Source of the DNA: Lithospermum erythrorhizon
Taxonomy: Eukaryota > Streptophyta > Magnoliopsida > Boraginales > Boraginaceae
DNA length: 64,000 nucleotides
Assembly (NCBI GenBank): GCA_019722365.1
Contig: JADFUC010000501.1
Coordinates: forward strand, 2,976,001-3,040,000
Direction: 5' to 3'
Position numbers and translations under genes: made by a program. The notes below the pieces were generated by a model that did not search any database, was not told the DNA's origin, and was given only the letters and a program-made list of their open reading frames with translations. Shown here one piece after another: positions 39,321 to 52,542 of the stretch. The first letter of the stretch is position 1; each line of letters opens with the position of its first letter.

Positions 39321-39439
39321 AAATAGCAACTAATGGTGTGTTGTAGCACTAGAGGGTATGAGATTGATACCCGAGTGTTACAAGCGGAAGATGGGAATAG
39401 ATGTTCTCGAGAATGTTGATAAGTGTTATAAGCTTGTTG

Positions 39440-40745
39440 GCGCTATAATGAGAGTTCAATTTACAATGAATTTTATTTTAGGAAAACTCGAATCGAAGTT
39501 AATTCTCGAGTTAAAAGGGAACTATGGTTCATTTCTTATAGTAAATTCTTGTCTTAACCGCTTGGCATTCCCTTTTTGAAAACTTTTCGTATATCCTTCA
39601 AACAAATACGAAAACCGCGTCAGCTTCTCTTGAATTCATCGCTTTTTCTTTATGATAAATCAGCCAATCACAGCAATCTTTTACTTTCTTTGATTACTCA
39701 TAATCGCACCATATTCTCTGAAAGCGAAAAAAATTCCAAAATTAAAAATGGATTTAAGACACGAAGAGGGGTTATCGTGGCAGGAAAGAAACCAAAGAAG
39801 AAGAAAGGTTTAGTAACTAGTGATGATACATCCCAGGAGATTGATCCACATAGTGAATGTAAGCCCGAGAAAGGGAAAAGCGAAATTGAAAGCGAAAAGT
39901 CGAAACCCGCATTTCGAGCGAATACAAGTAAGGGTTGATGGACGGTGTTTGATTATGCCCGTTAGGATTATTCCCGTGTGCTCATGAGAATACGAAAGTC
40001 GACCAAAAATCCACTGTTTCTTGCCTTGGTGGATTATCACCCAATGTCCGAGCTCGATAACCTAGGCGGCGAGGATTAATGTGAAGATGATGATGATGGT
40101 GGGAGAAGTCCCGTAGCGAAATTAGGGGTTGAGGAGAATGTTATTGGAGAGGAGGTTGCTCCGATTGTTGAAGAAAGAGTCATTGACTCTTCGGTTCTTT
40201 GAGATGTGAGAGAGATTTGGAGATAATGGAATCCGTACATTTGCTTGGCGCATTGAAACGCCATGGGTAAGTCTTGAGCCTCGGTGTGTTTGATAAATCT
40301 ATTGATGATTTTGGTAAGGATGTTCCCGAAGAGATGAATTATGGAGTAATGTCGCATCGATAATGTATTTGAAGATGTCAGAGGTTCCAAGAAGGCTTGG
40401 GTGTGGATGTTAATTCGATTATCGAGGGCATGTTGGGCCGGATGAAGAATTACTCTCTTAGGAAGTGATCAGGAATGCTAATAAGAAGAAGAAGTCAAGA
40501 AAGGAAGCACAGAAGTCGCGATCTTTGGTGAATCCTTTATGCCTAAGAAGAAATTGAGTAAGGAGGAGAGAGTTGCCAAGAAAGCTAGGAAGACTGAGAG
40601 GAGAGCTAGAAGGGGGCTGGCTGGGAGGTTCTTGAAGAAGGAAGTAATACTACTATTTACTTCGGCCAATTTATTGATAGCCAGTGGTTGCCAAAACACA
40701 GACCCTGAGGAGGAAATGCTCGGGGAAGAGGATTCAGCTTAGACT
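39440..40745 (+). pseudogene. SIRE env-like / extra ORF region remnant
   Basis: Between the end of pol and the right LTR lies about 1.3 kb with charged open pieces: 39576-39938 (KKPKKKKGLVTSDD, acidic and lysine-rich) and 40539-40742 (KKLSKEERVAKKARKTERRA). SIRE-lineage copia elements are known to carry an additional env-like or coiled-coil ORF in this position. No membrane segment is clear in this copy, so the env label rests on position and lineage only. Confidence 0.5.
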
Positions 40746-41749
40746 ATGAGGATATTCTTTGTTATGATGAGCGAGGAGAAGGAGGGCAAAGGAAGGCGAT
40801 AATGAATGAGAACCGCGCGGAGGTAGGAATCACGTTGATTATTTTATAAGATGGAAGTTTTGTTTATGGAAGTTATTTCCATAAACTTGTTTATACTACT
40901 ATTTATATAAAGGCCTCTAAATGCGGATCACAGAGATGTATACTTGAAACAAGAAAGTGGTGTCTTTTTGAGCAAAAGAGTTTTGAGAGTTTATTTTAAT
41001 TGTAGGTTGAATGTGGGAGTGTTCTATAAACTCATTTAGATTATTACAAGCTACATTGTGCTTGCTGTTAATGATCACTTGCTGAGTGGTTACCGCGTAG
41101 TTGTGCAATACTAGAGATAATAGTATGTAGTGGAGGATGAGTATTGAAGTCAAGGGAAGCACAATTAAATACATAGAATAGGAGTAGAATAAGGCGAAGA
41201 ATGGAGAGCATCCATATAAGTCCTTATTTATAATTCTCAATATATATGGAATCCTTTCTTTGGACAAAATTTGTCCCCCGGATCTGAGTCTTTACAGTAA
41301 TACCAAAGCTGGGTTACGAGTTGTTGTGTATTTACTTTTAGTTCAATCTTTGCTTGTTACGTTTGGTAGAAGTCGGGTCATGTGTGGTAACTAATGTCTT
41401 GACAGTAGTTCAAAATCGACTGTCAGCTTTTCGTAGAATCATTGTCAATAGGTATTGGGTTTGATTAATTAGCGATTAAGTATTACGCATTTCTATCTAA
41501 CATATATAAATTTCTTGTTTCTGAGTGAAATACTATTAATGTTGAGATTGAGCTACTTGACTGTAGGTTTTTTTTATAAACAAGTTTCTAATTGTTATAT
41601 CGATAACATATATTTCGCGACTTAAAATTGAGTTATGGATAAATTCTAAGATGAAAAATAGAAATAGACATGATATATACGGTTTCAATTATATCAAGCG
41701 CTGTTTAGAAGTTGATAGTGGATACGAATATGGAAGTCTAAATATTATT

Positions 41750-43535
41750 GATGAAGATGAAAATTTAAAAGTGTTTTCAAAGTCCCGTCAGACAATTAGT
41801 AGAGCTTGATAGTATTTTCTTAGTATAAATAAGTGTTTCTTTTGCCTTAGAAGACACACCTTATATTTTATATATTTTCTCTCTTAAGGAATTATTTCTA
41901 GAATGTCGTTGAAAGATATTTCATGGTTTTAGCATAGTTATCTACCAATGAGCTACGTTCGTAGCTTTGTAGTTTTATTATCTATCTTGGGGAATATTTT
42001 TTGTTGTTTGCATATTTATCTCGTTGTGAAGTTTATTGTTAGCATAGTTGTAAAATTTTGTTATTCAAGGAAATATATTTCTCTTTAATGATTAATTGCG
42101 TCAGTAATTGCTCGAGCCAAAATTCTTGAAGTCTTGTTGTATGTCTATGGGGCGAAAGCACTAGAGGTGGAGGCTAAATGGGGTTGGAGCAGTAGTACCG
42201 GCTACTAGAAGATGTCTATGAGGATGATATGACAGCTGTGGAAGAGCAAATGCAGACGAATGGAGGGCTTGACAGGCAACCGGATGGGACGTCAAATTTC
42301 ATCCAAATTCTTGAGGCGATGGGCGGTAGCTGGCAATTTCTGACGATGTTCTCGATAGGCGGTATTAGCCTTTGAAAATACTAAGAGTCAGCAATTAAGT
42401 AGATAATGGTAGATTCGATAATGGTTGAAAGTTCCGCGGCGCTGAGCGCTTAAAGAGGAAGCGAGGGTTGGTCGAGCTCGGCCATTGATAGTTTCGATAG
42501 ATGGGAATCGGAGCACAAGCTTGACATCCGGAGTTTAATTACGCGCTAACCCGGATCGATACGTTGTAATTAGTTTGGGTGTGGAATTTGATGATCTCTA
42601 TATATCGATCTATGATTCATATGACGATGATTATAATTTATTTTGTAGGAGCGTTGATAATTTGAAGATTTGCTCCGATCTAGCTTCGTCGATTATAGCG
42701 CGAATAAATTGCTCGATTGAAAATAAGCGGAAAGTTAATGTAAGCCTTATAGTTCGGCGGAAAATCAAATATTGAGGATCACCAGAAGACTAAGTGGTGT
42801 CCAATTTATGATTTTGGTTATCTCGTTGAATTTATTATCGATGGAATTTTTATTGTTTTACACAAAAGGAAGATTCACAAGGGCCTGGAAATATGTGAAA
42901 CGGTAGTAGGTGACGGTATCAAAAAAATTGTGAGTGATTACTTGGACTCAACATTCGGTGAGGGGAAGCGTAGATCAAATTTTTGGAAAATTTGTTTTCA
43001 CTGTATGGTTAAATTTGTTCTGAGAGACCAGCAAAGGTCGTATTCGTCCGAGAAGATGATGTTGGAACTACAGCAGCGACAATCCACGTAAATGAAGAAA
43101 TTACAAATATTAATTTCTGTGGATCGAGTTGATGTTTGATTACGTACACATGTAACTATACTTTCGAAATTAGAATGCGAATTCTTTTCAACCAGGAGAG
43201 GATAGCGGTGGAAATCTAAAGTGTTTTAAAAGTCCCATTGAGCGATTAGTAGAGGCAGTAATTATTTTGCTTGAGTATAAATAAGTGTTTCTTTCTTAGA
43301 GAGCCCGCCTTATATTTATATATTTCTTAGGAATTATTTCTTTTAGATATTTTTGAAAGATATTTAGGTGAACGCGTAGTTATCTTTCGCGTGGTACATT
43401 GCATAGCTTAGTAGTTTTTATTATCTCTTCAAGAATATTTTTGTTGTTTTATATATTTATTTTATTGTGAAATTTATTGCTAGCATAGTTGTAAAATTTT
43501 GTTATTCAAGGAAATAAATTTCTCTTTTCATACAT
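41750..43535. mobile_element. Small second LTR pair, non-autonomous LTR element
   Basis: Two direct copies of about 330-350 bp, near 41755-42095 and 43205-43535, share AAAGTGTTTT, AAGTCCC, GTATAAATAAGTGTTTCTTT, TTAGCATAGTTGTAAAATTT-like and TTATTCAAGGAAATA blocks. The central TATAAATA would be a promoter TATA. The interior (about 1.1 kb) has no readable gag or pol, so it looks like a TRIM- or LARD-like derivative or a deleted element. It begins about 300 bp after the copia right LTR. Confidence 0.7.
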
Positions 43536-43565
43536 CCGTTGTATCAAGTGTAATTAATAAATACA

Positions 43566-43699
43566 TCCTTATTAAGCATCTAAACCAAAATTATAATAAA
43601 CCATATCTATTGAATAGTCCGTATTGTACAAATCCTTATTAAGCATCTAAACCAAAATTATAATGAACCATATCTATTGAGTACTCCGTATTGTACACC
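43566..43699. repeat. 67-bp tandem duplication
   Basis: The unit starting TCCTTATTAAGCATCTAAAC is present twice with a period of 67 bp and only a few changes. Copy one ends TAGTCCGTATTGTAC and copy two TACTCCGTATTGTAC. Confidence 0.93.
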
Positions 43700-44965
43700 A
43701 TATTCAGGCCAGTTCCAGGCGGCTATGAATATTTAGCATGTTTCTTTTCCCCAGTGGAGCCAAGGGAGCAAAAGAGATTCGAACACATATATGTGTGCAT
43801 TATCTTCATGCTCAAAGTAGTCAATAATAAAATTATTCAATGGGTTCTCAATCATATAATGCTTTAAGCGGTGCTTCAATCGAAATTATAATTTTAACCC
43901 TCATATATTACAGTAAATAGGATTTTTAGGCACATAGTTACCAACACTATAATTTGGGTAAGTGATCCAATGAAATTAGTATGTTAGTTATTTGTTGTGA
44001 TTTAATGCTAATTGATAAATTTAAATGCTTAATGATATGACAGTAAAATGCGGAAAGAAATCATGACGCAAGATTTTATCTGAGGTTCCCACAAATGTGA
44101 AAGATACATCTGTTCTTCTTCTTGAGAATCGCTCAAATCAATAGGAAGATTTTCTGATAGCACTATCAGGTAGAACGCTCCCGATTGAGTAATCTTTTAT
44201 AGCTTAGTATTACCGATTACTAATGAATTAATAGATGGCGATTCGATAATCTTCTCTCGAGAAGTTTTTAGGATGTTTTATTTATGATAAAAAACATAGA
44301 GGAAATGTCTCTCTATATATAGGAAAATATCTACACTGGTAGGTTGATATAGTGCAAAAAGTCAGCAGCCTCAAAATGACTCTTCCGTATCCCGCGTCGG
44401 GACTTATGCTGGTCCCAACCTGATCCCGATCTAGTCCCGAATTTCTCTGCCTCCAAAAGATCCCCGAGGTCGGGACTTAGTCGGGAATTGATAGATCCCG
44501 ATATGATCCCGATCTCCACTGCCCAAACTTAGTCGAAATGTCTTCAACTCCAACAGTTGTTAATTAAAAGGTCGTACAATTAATCTAGCTTTTATTTGGT
44601 GTTAGAAGAGTCGTATAGAGTTGTAATTTTATTAGGTAGGTGTCCAATGAATCTATCTTTCATCTTAGATGAAAATTGAATGTAGAATTTTTCACGAATC
44701 CTTATTATCTCACATATATTTTAATAGTGAAGTATGTTTTATCACCATATTTGTTTGGATAGTGTGTCGTCGAGAAAACTCGAACTAGCAAGAACTTCTT
44801 GTTACAAATTAAATCTACTACCTGTGCTTCTCTATCACATTAGTATAACAAAAAAATGAGATGTTTGATGAGAACAATGACTACAGAAAAAATGTGGAAT
44901 CAAAGATAAAAGTTAGGTCGAAGTAAAGTAGGTAAGATCAAAAGCAAATGAAAAATTGTACACTA

Positions 44966-44999
44966 CTCATCATCATCATCATCAATATCATCATCATCG
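44966..44999. repeat. (ATC)n microsatellite
   Basis: Imperfect run of about eleven CAT/ATC units, interrupted once by AAT. Confidence 0.9.
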
Positions 45000-47323
45000 A
45001 TCGTCCCAAGATGCTTCAAAATCTCTCGATCGAAACCTCAAATGGAACCAAGAAATTGATGATCATTATTACTGTTGATCACCAAATTATTCTTCCAGTT
45101 GGAAAACACTCATGACTAATGAGTGATAGCATTACCAACAGAAATCCTACAGTTCGAATTGTCTAGTCTTCTCCAACCATTTTGCTATCTCTTTGGCTCC
45201 TATATCATTTCAAATATTTTCTCCCTCCAGCATTACATGTGATGCCCATATTTCAAACATTAAAATAGTATTCCTCTCCATGATTTATTATTTGAAACAA
45301 TAAAGTATTCATGATAATTCATTCATCTCGGCAAACTTTGAGAAAAGTAAGTTTAATATTAGTCACCAAGTTTATTTAGGAGGTTGAGGATACATACAGT
45401 TGGCGAATTGGTCTTGATTCTTGAATACTAGAGGGGTAGGGGTTGGCGTGGGTTGTGGGGGTTATTTAAATTGTATTCCATTTTGTCATAATATTATTGG
45501 TAGGATTGTCATTGTTAGATGATTAGTGATTGCTTTGAGTGAGTTCCAAAATTCTAATGATATTGACTAACTGAATAAACACGAGGGCCTTGAGATAACA
45601 TCATGCTTTGAGATCATTAGGGAGACATAGATCATTAAGGAAACATAGGCTTTAGGGTACTTGAGGTTGCTAAAGCTTATTTTTTAGGGACAGAAATAAT
45701 ATTGGAAAGTCCGGGGAAGGAAAATTGATGATAAACACTTAACACGGTTACTTTGTGATGGGGTAAAAAAAAATAATTAATTAATTTATTTTCCAACCAT
45801 TTTGCTATCTAAGTCTAGCCCCAGAAGTTGCCACATCACTATTTTACAAGTAGGATGAGTGAGATAAATACTACTAATAGAAAAAACCTTGGGCATTGTT
45901 TTTTTCTTTTTTCATTTCTTTGAAGGATCTTTTTGCACAAAAGTAATTCCTTTTCTGGAAATGTCAGAGTAATTAGTTCACATCAGTGAATACTTTTTCC
46001 TGCCCATGTTATCCATCTCAGTGATGATAGATTTGGTAACTTTTGGTAAATCTATTTCTTGTTATGACCAACAAGTTTTAAGACTCTGCCATTCTTTATT
46101 GGCTTTCAAAAGTTTGAAGTACGCAAGCTGCAAGCAGTCCAAGTGGATCAGAAATGCTGCAAAGCATCGTTTTCATTACCACAAATTACCAAAATATACA
46201 TTTGTACTAACACCATGTAGCTTCACATGTTTGCTTTGCAGCACTCATTAAGCTGGTCAATGTAGAGAGGTGTGTAATTACTCCACCTGGGGAGGTCGCT
46301 TTCATCAAGCTTTACAATTTTGACCAATAAGTTTGGTCATCATATTAGGTGCTACATTAATAATGAGATGAAGTCCTTGTTTGGTATAGGGTTAAAAGGA
46401 GCCAAGGGGGGAGGAGTGTTCGCCAATGAAGATCAATGAAACTTAATTACAACAAGATATTTACCTTAATGAAGATCAATGAAACTTAATTACAGTAGAC
46501 AAATTGATTATAGTACATGTGAAACAAGCAAAATAGACCACTGTTTCTCATGGGTCTTAAACTATTTTTAAAAAGATAAAAACATGATATTGAGTAATTC
46601 AAAAAGTAGGCAGTAACTCTACTATACACGTATCGAAATATTTTCCAAACTTTTTATTCCAGAATGTTTCTGTTCTTTAACATAGTGCCCAACTATTTGT
46701 GTCAATAACACCATAGAGTCGACATAAAACTCCTAAATTTATGTCAAGTAGTACCACGAATGCAATTAAGCATAACCTCACTTTAATGTTGAATGTGACT
46801 TGTATAAAAGGTTACAACACTGTAAAACCATGTCAAACAAGAAGTACTTCATGCCATGCTTATTTCTTACTCATAATTTTACAAGATGTAAAGGGCTATG
46901 CGAATTAATCCATCAAGTTTAAATTAATTGACGTATTCATTTTTCAAGATTGAAACTTGGACAATGTGTTACTTTCTATTCCTTATTTTTAACAAATGTA
47001 AAATCGATAGCATTGAATTTTTGTTTTCAAAATTTATAATGTTATTTTCTTTATAACTCATAGAGTAGTAAAAAAAAATCTAATTATCTAGAGCAGTAAG
47101 TAAAGAATGAAGTACATAGAGTATATTTTACACAAACTTGTTTGAAAGTATGTTATTTCCAAGATATACACAGTACTGGACAATCCTTTTTACTAAAAAA
47201 TATCTTAGAGTAATCATCAATCATCATTTGTGAACTTCCATGTTACATAAAGAAAAGAACCACAATTACAAAATATCAAGAAACAAAGAAAAGAACCACA
47301 AATAGCTGGCCTGAAATGATAAA

Positions 47324-47590
47324 TTAGCAGGGCAAATATAGATCATACCAATGGTTGATCACCATTGAAGTAGTGCAGCAGACAAGCTTAAGAAACACCA
47401 CAAATGATGTACTTTCTTGTGACCCATGGAGTTGTACTGCTTGCTTATCAAGAAAGTTATCATTAATTGGAACAGGAGAAGACAGGACCACCTTTGTTTC
47501 TGCAAAACAACGTGAGCACAATAAATTCTCACAGTAATCACAAATATAACTCAGCTGTGATGTGTGTGGGCAAATTTGTCTCAACCACAA
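47324..47590 (-). pseudogene. Possible orphan exon with paired cysteines
   Basis: An 88-codon minus-strand open frame reads CDYCENLLCSRCF, a CxxC...CxxC pattern that could bind zinc, then VVLSSPVPINDNFL. A TGTTTTGCAG acceptor and an ATG|GTGATC donor are possible inside it. I recognise no family and find no neighbouring exon, so a chance frame remains likely. Confidence 0.2.
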
Positions 47591-49451
47591 ACATCAAGGA
47601 GATGAAACTAGAGCAAAATGAGGCAGTCAAAATTGTTAATATAAAGTTACATTTTTATGGATGCATTAGAAAAATGAGCGGGTTGATTAGAAATCGGGCT
47701 ATTTACCTCCAATGAATTTTGTTATTGTAGTTTTACTGGACACTTCAATAGTCGAGTAGGACTTTCTCTAACACATGGCGTTTAAATAAATTGATTTCGA
47801 ATCCTAATAATTCAAAATCTGCAAATCCGATGGCAACCTATAAGAGTGGAAATGAATTCGAGCACCCAGTTAGATCCAACTTTGAATCTAATTTGGATGA
47901 AATGAAGTCGAGCCAAAGCTTGGTTAACATATACACACATTTCAAACTCATATCAATCCCTTAAGACTTTAATATGACTCGACTCATGTACAACACCTAT
48001 ATAGAAATCCTTTTGCATTGATGCAATTGGGTGCGGGGGGTGGATGACATTTGAGAATCCTTCTTGCCAATTACATAAAACGTTCTCCATAAAATGCCAT
48101 GGAAAATAGATTGATAATTTGTGCTATTCAACCAAATACTTCCTGAGGAATTGAAGCTGCTTGCAAAGTTTTAATTTATCATTGTTGACCATTACATAAA
48201 GCCGACTTATCACTCCTAAAATTCTTTAGAGACAAGCACTCTTAAAATGGATACACACCAAACACATCCTTAGCCAGAAGGACTTCTTCATTCAAAAAGG
48301 GACATAGAAGTTAAGAGGATTAAGATCCTTCTGGTCCCCTAAGGCCAGAAAACTAAAACCCCACAGGCCGATTCGATCAATAAACATAGACTAAAAATAC
48401 CAATATAAACAGATGTATTCCACGCTTTGGTGTTTCTTTTCTAAAGCCAAAAAGATGAAGGAGAAAGTAACTGGGAGAGAAAGAAATCTGAAAGTGTGGA
48501 CTCCGCTAAAAGTAGAAATACTAAGGTTGGTCAAGTTAGTCACAATCAATCAATTCGACGAAATGAATGCTTACACAGAAACCTCATCACCAGTCTGATT
48601 GATCCTTGATGCATTGGAGGAAAAAGAACAATGTGCATGCGTGGTATCACATGGTTTAAGCACCCACTGTAAATAAAAGGGCGTCGTCGGACAAGACCTT
48701 TGCAAGGCCATGATATTTAGAAAAATTTAACTTGTATAAAACGTTTAAGTAATTCAAGTTCTGAACTAACAGTTGTTTCTTGCGCAGCGTTAAGAAGTCA
48801 CATTGGCATGCAAGTAATTGCAATAAGTGATTCTCCCTAAACATTTCCATTTCTATTATATTGAATATATTTGGCTCCGTTTTAGGCCTATTTTCTTTAT
48901 TAAATGGTCTCCATAACTCCAATTGGAAATTTGAAATCATCCATTATGAATACAAACTTCTGAAGTAGCTTAGCCATAAAAGCCACATCCCACGGTTATG
49001 AATCTCAAGTTTTCTACTCACAACTTGGATGGCTTTAACAGAGCAATAGTTGCTTATAAGTAACTACACAAATTGCATCAGACTTGATTCACATAAAATC
49101 CTGAAAATACAAGTGGCAGTGCAGATTGGCAGAATGCCTAGGCCTAATCAGTTCATGTGTCTGAGTCTGAAACGAATTAGTAAAATGAAATGATTCTTAT
49201 TGAACTATAATAATTAACATCTATCCTCAAACCGCAGTGGAAGAGAGCAAACTCTAGAAGCCATTAACTATGCAAAAGTGGTAAAAATCTTTCAAGACGG
49301 TAACTGATCATTTCACCAATCATGCTAAAGACCATGGTGGTATTGATACTTTCACTGGTTCCAATTGAGATTTATAGAATAAACTCAACGACGTAAATTA
49401 CCAATAATTTCTTTAGACTAAATGAATTAAGCAATTGTCATGAAATTTACA

Positions 49452-49550
49452 ATAGGTAGCCTAGTGACCCCGGGATTCCTTGAAATGACGAGGTATAGGT
49501 TCAAGTTCTTGCAATGACAAGAACCGAATTAAAAAAAAGAAAGATAATAG
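49452..49550 (+). mobile_element. SINE-like tRNA-derived fragment
   Basis: A box-A-like TAGCCTAGTGACC is followed about 35 bases later by a B-box-like GGTTCAAGTTC, then CTTGCAATGACAAGAACC and an A-rich end. The box spacing suits a pol III SINE head, and the short A-rich tail suits retroposition. Only about 100 bp are recognisable. Confidence 0.5.
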
Positions 49551-50837
49551 TATCTGTTTAAGAAACTGCAGCAAGAGGCCAATAATTCAATGTTCAAGAA
49601 GATGATTACAGTGCCAAGAAGTCTGTTACTTTCATTGATTTGACAGAAAGCCTAATTCATTTACACAAGTAGGAATATTTGGTTTTGAGAGTCAGTAACA
49701 GAGGAAAACAGAAGATGTGGCCACACTACTTGAGTTCATACATATAAAGACAGATGTCTAAACAACTGGAAGGCAACTTCTCCAAATTGAAGGGGGGATA
49801 CTTCTGCCCTTTATCATCAATTCCTCAATCCTTAGTCCCACAATTGAAAGGAAGAAGAGTTGATGTGTATGTGTGGAGACTATATGGAACTAATTTATAC
49901 TGTTCAAGAACGTGTCCACTAACTTCTTTTCATACTAATTGAGCTTCATGCCCCAAAGTCACTAACAATTGTGAAGCATTATTTAGTATAATCATAACAG
50001 ACCTTAAATTGACCCCTTCAAACTTTAAACAACAGTAGATAAAATAGTTACAGTATCTGGAAAGTGATGGAATTAGAATATCCACACAAGTATGTTTTGC
50101 TGGCACAAAGAACCATTCTCCTTTCTCTACTTCACCATAGTAAAAGAACACCATTGGCAGTTGCATCATAATACCATGATCAAATTAAATCGGCCTTTAT
50201 TTGCGCGGTTTTTATCTTATCTATATAGAGTTTCATGCAAGAATATCTAGCTACTAGAAACTCTTTCACATTTGTTCTTCTACGATGGACATATATCTTT
50301 CGGATAGAAGCTCATACCAAATCATGATCATAAATCCATTTTTAGCTTCAAAGAGATATATACCAAGTCTTTACATTTAAAAAAAAAAAAAAAAACATTA
50401 CATTTTTAGGTCCATAGGAGATACCAAACTTTTTCATTTTCGATAAAAAGCGTCTACTCATGGTACATTAGTGCCATCTAATCTGAATGATCATTCAACA
50501 ACTGCTACATGAATAAAGCCTATAGAATACTGAATCACAAACACTAAGTTACTCCTACAACATTTCTATAGGGAAAATGCCAAGAATACATAACATCGTA
50601 GTTTCTAACATCTTTTAATAATTGTTGCACTACATAAAACTCAATCCTTTTTTCAGAAAAATACCCATATAATCAGAATCTCTATATTATTAGTTAGTAT
50701 ATGCTGCATATAGAAGCTAATATCTAAATGAGACTCCGTATCTAGCAAGTATCTATATAGTATCCAATTCGTTTGAGAGTATTTTTATGTAAAAATTGGT
50801 TTGGGAGGCATGCAGTGCAAACATTATTAAAAGGTGG

Positions 50838-50925
50838 TAATCTTGCAAACAATACTAGACATTTAAATTGGTTAGAGCCTAAGTCTAAATCTTGCAAACA
50901 ATACTAGACATTTAAATTGGTTTGG
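50838..50925. repeat. Direct repeat of about 35 bp
   Basis: AATCTTGCAAACAATACTAG and the following ACATTTAAATTGGTT occur at about 50838 and again at about 50889, 51 bp apart. The block TTGGGAAT.AGTTGTTATAT then recurs near 50923 and 51006, leading into the long array. Confidence 0.9.
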
Positions 50926-51029
50926 GAATCAGTTGTTATATAAAAGATGTATCGCGATTATTAATACTCGATAAATTAATATTCGGATAAATTAATAAAT
51001 TGGTTTGGGAATTAGTTGTTATATATAAA

Positions 51030-52511
51030 AGACACCCTTTTTTTCTTTAAATTCGATAAATTAATATTCAATTATTTAATAAACTCTCCAAAATAATATT
51101 TTTGGCCGGTCCGACTCGCCGATAGACGCTAAATTAATAATTGTAATTTTTTTTCTCAATTATCAACTATCAGAAATTGATAGCGCCAATTGCACAAACG
51201 GTCCATACTGCTATCGCTCATCTCACGCCTACGCTTACTTTATTTGGCTTTTTTAATCTCATAAATTAAAACTCGATTATTTAATAACATCTCCCAAGAT
51301 ACCGAATTCGAGATACGCGCTTAAATTAATAATTCATGTTTTTTTTTGTCTTTTCATTTTTTTTATTTCTTTATTTTAGCAATTATCAACTTACCGTAAA
51401 CTCGTTAAATTAATACTCGATCCTTTAATAAACTCTCTGTATAATACGCTTTATAGCCACCATTGTGGATAGGCTTGGTTTATTTTTTTATTCGACTGTG
51501 GGAAAAATCGATTATTTAATAAACTCTAAAATAATATTTTGGCCGGGTTCCAACTCATGGATGGGGTACGTTAAATTAATAATTGCCCTTTTCTTCGCTC
51601 ATTTTCATATATATATTTGTTGCAATTATCAACTACATTAAAAACTCGGTAAATAAATAGTCGATTATTTAATAAACCTCTAAGATATTATTTTATCCGG
51701 TCCCCGACTTTTCGAGGATGTAGCTCTTAAAATCTAATAACGATCATTTTTATTTTATTTTGCAATTATCAATCGTAATATAAACTTGATAAATTAATAC
51801 TTGATTATTTAACAAACTCTAATATAATATTTTTGTCCGTCCCGACTTATGACAGTGTGCCAAATTAATAATTCGTGCTTTTTTCCGCTTATTTTTTTTT
51901 TGCAATTATCAACTGCCAAGACATTCGATTATTTAATAAACTCTAAGATAATATTTTTTGTCACCCACTGGTGTCAAATTAATAATTGCTTGCTGCTTAT
52001 TTTTCAATTTTTGTTGCAATTATTAACTATAGTCTAAACTCGAGCAATTAATACTGACATTCAATAAACTATAAGTTTCGTCGGTCCCAACTCGGGAATA
52101 CTAAAGGCTTAAATTAGTACCAAAATTATAAGTTATTTTTTGATAATTTTTCATTAATGTCAATATTGGTAAATATTTTGATTTACATAATAATGCTTAG
52201 TCCCTGCATTAGTTAGTCCCTACGTGCTAAATTAATAGTTCGTGTTTTTGTTCCTTTTCATTTTTTCCGCAATTATCACTACCGTGAGAAACTCGAAAAT
52301 TAATACTGATTCTATAATAAACTCCTCTAAGATAATATGCTCGGTCACCACGACTGCAGCTGGGTTTATTTTTTTTTATACCGACTCGGGGATAAAAACT
52401 AGATTATTTAATAAACTCTCTAAGATAATATTTTTTGTCGGTCCCGACTGGGATAGTGATGCTCAATTAATAATGCGATTTTTTTCGTTCATTTTTTACA
52501 CACACATATAT

Positions 52512-52542
<31 letters not shown>

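Larger units (their letters stand above)
34200..41445 (+). mobile_element. SIRE-type Ty1/copia retrotransposon, decayed, with env-like extra region
   Basis: Two diverged direct repeats (about 34200-34795 and 40840-41445) share AGGTTGAAT, GGTTACCGCGTAGTTG-like and GTTGTTGTGTATTTACTTTTAG-like blocks and are taken as LTRs. A primer-site-like TGGTATCGGGC, a changed form of the initiator-Met tRNA site TGGTATCAGAGC, follows the left LTR at 34796. The order inside is gag, integrase, reverse transcriptase and RNase H, the copia order, and then a further basic/charged region typical of SIRE/Maximus elements. Every domain is cut by stops and frame changes, so this copy cannot make its proteins. LTR ends are approximate. 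Confidence 0.82.
43700..50678. other. Long intergenic stretch, mostly unassigned
   Basis: About 7 kb with no intact gene. It includes a block at 44372-44526 with many TCCCGA/TCGGGA words in both orientations, a short direct repeat (AATGAAGATCAATGAAACTT near 46422 and 46460), and a minus-strand open piece (47324-47590) with CDYCENLLCSRC that could be an exon relic. A SINE-like head is listed separately. Confidence 0.55.

Noticed and set aside
37586..39349. Several 60-108-aa minus-strand frames across the copia element
   Set aside because: They are antisense to recognisable copia integrase, RT and RNase H segments on the plus strand.
40917..41267. 116-aa minus-strand open frame
   Set aside because: It lies inside the copia right LTR, antisense, with no domain; LTRs often hold chance frames.
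48413..48940. Open frames of 61 and 94 aa on opposite strands
   Set aside because: They have no domain, no splice-supported partners and typical AT-rich composition.
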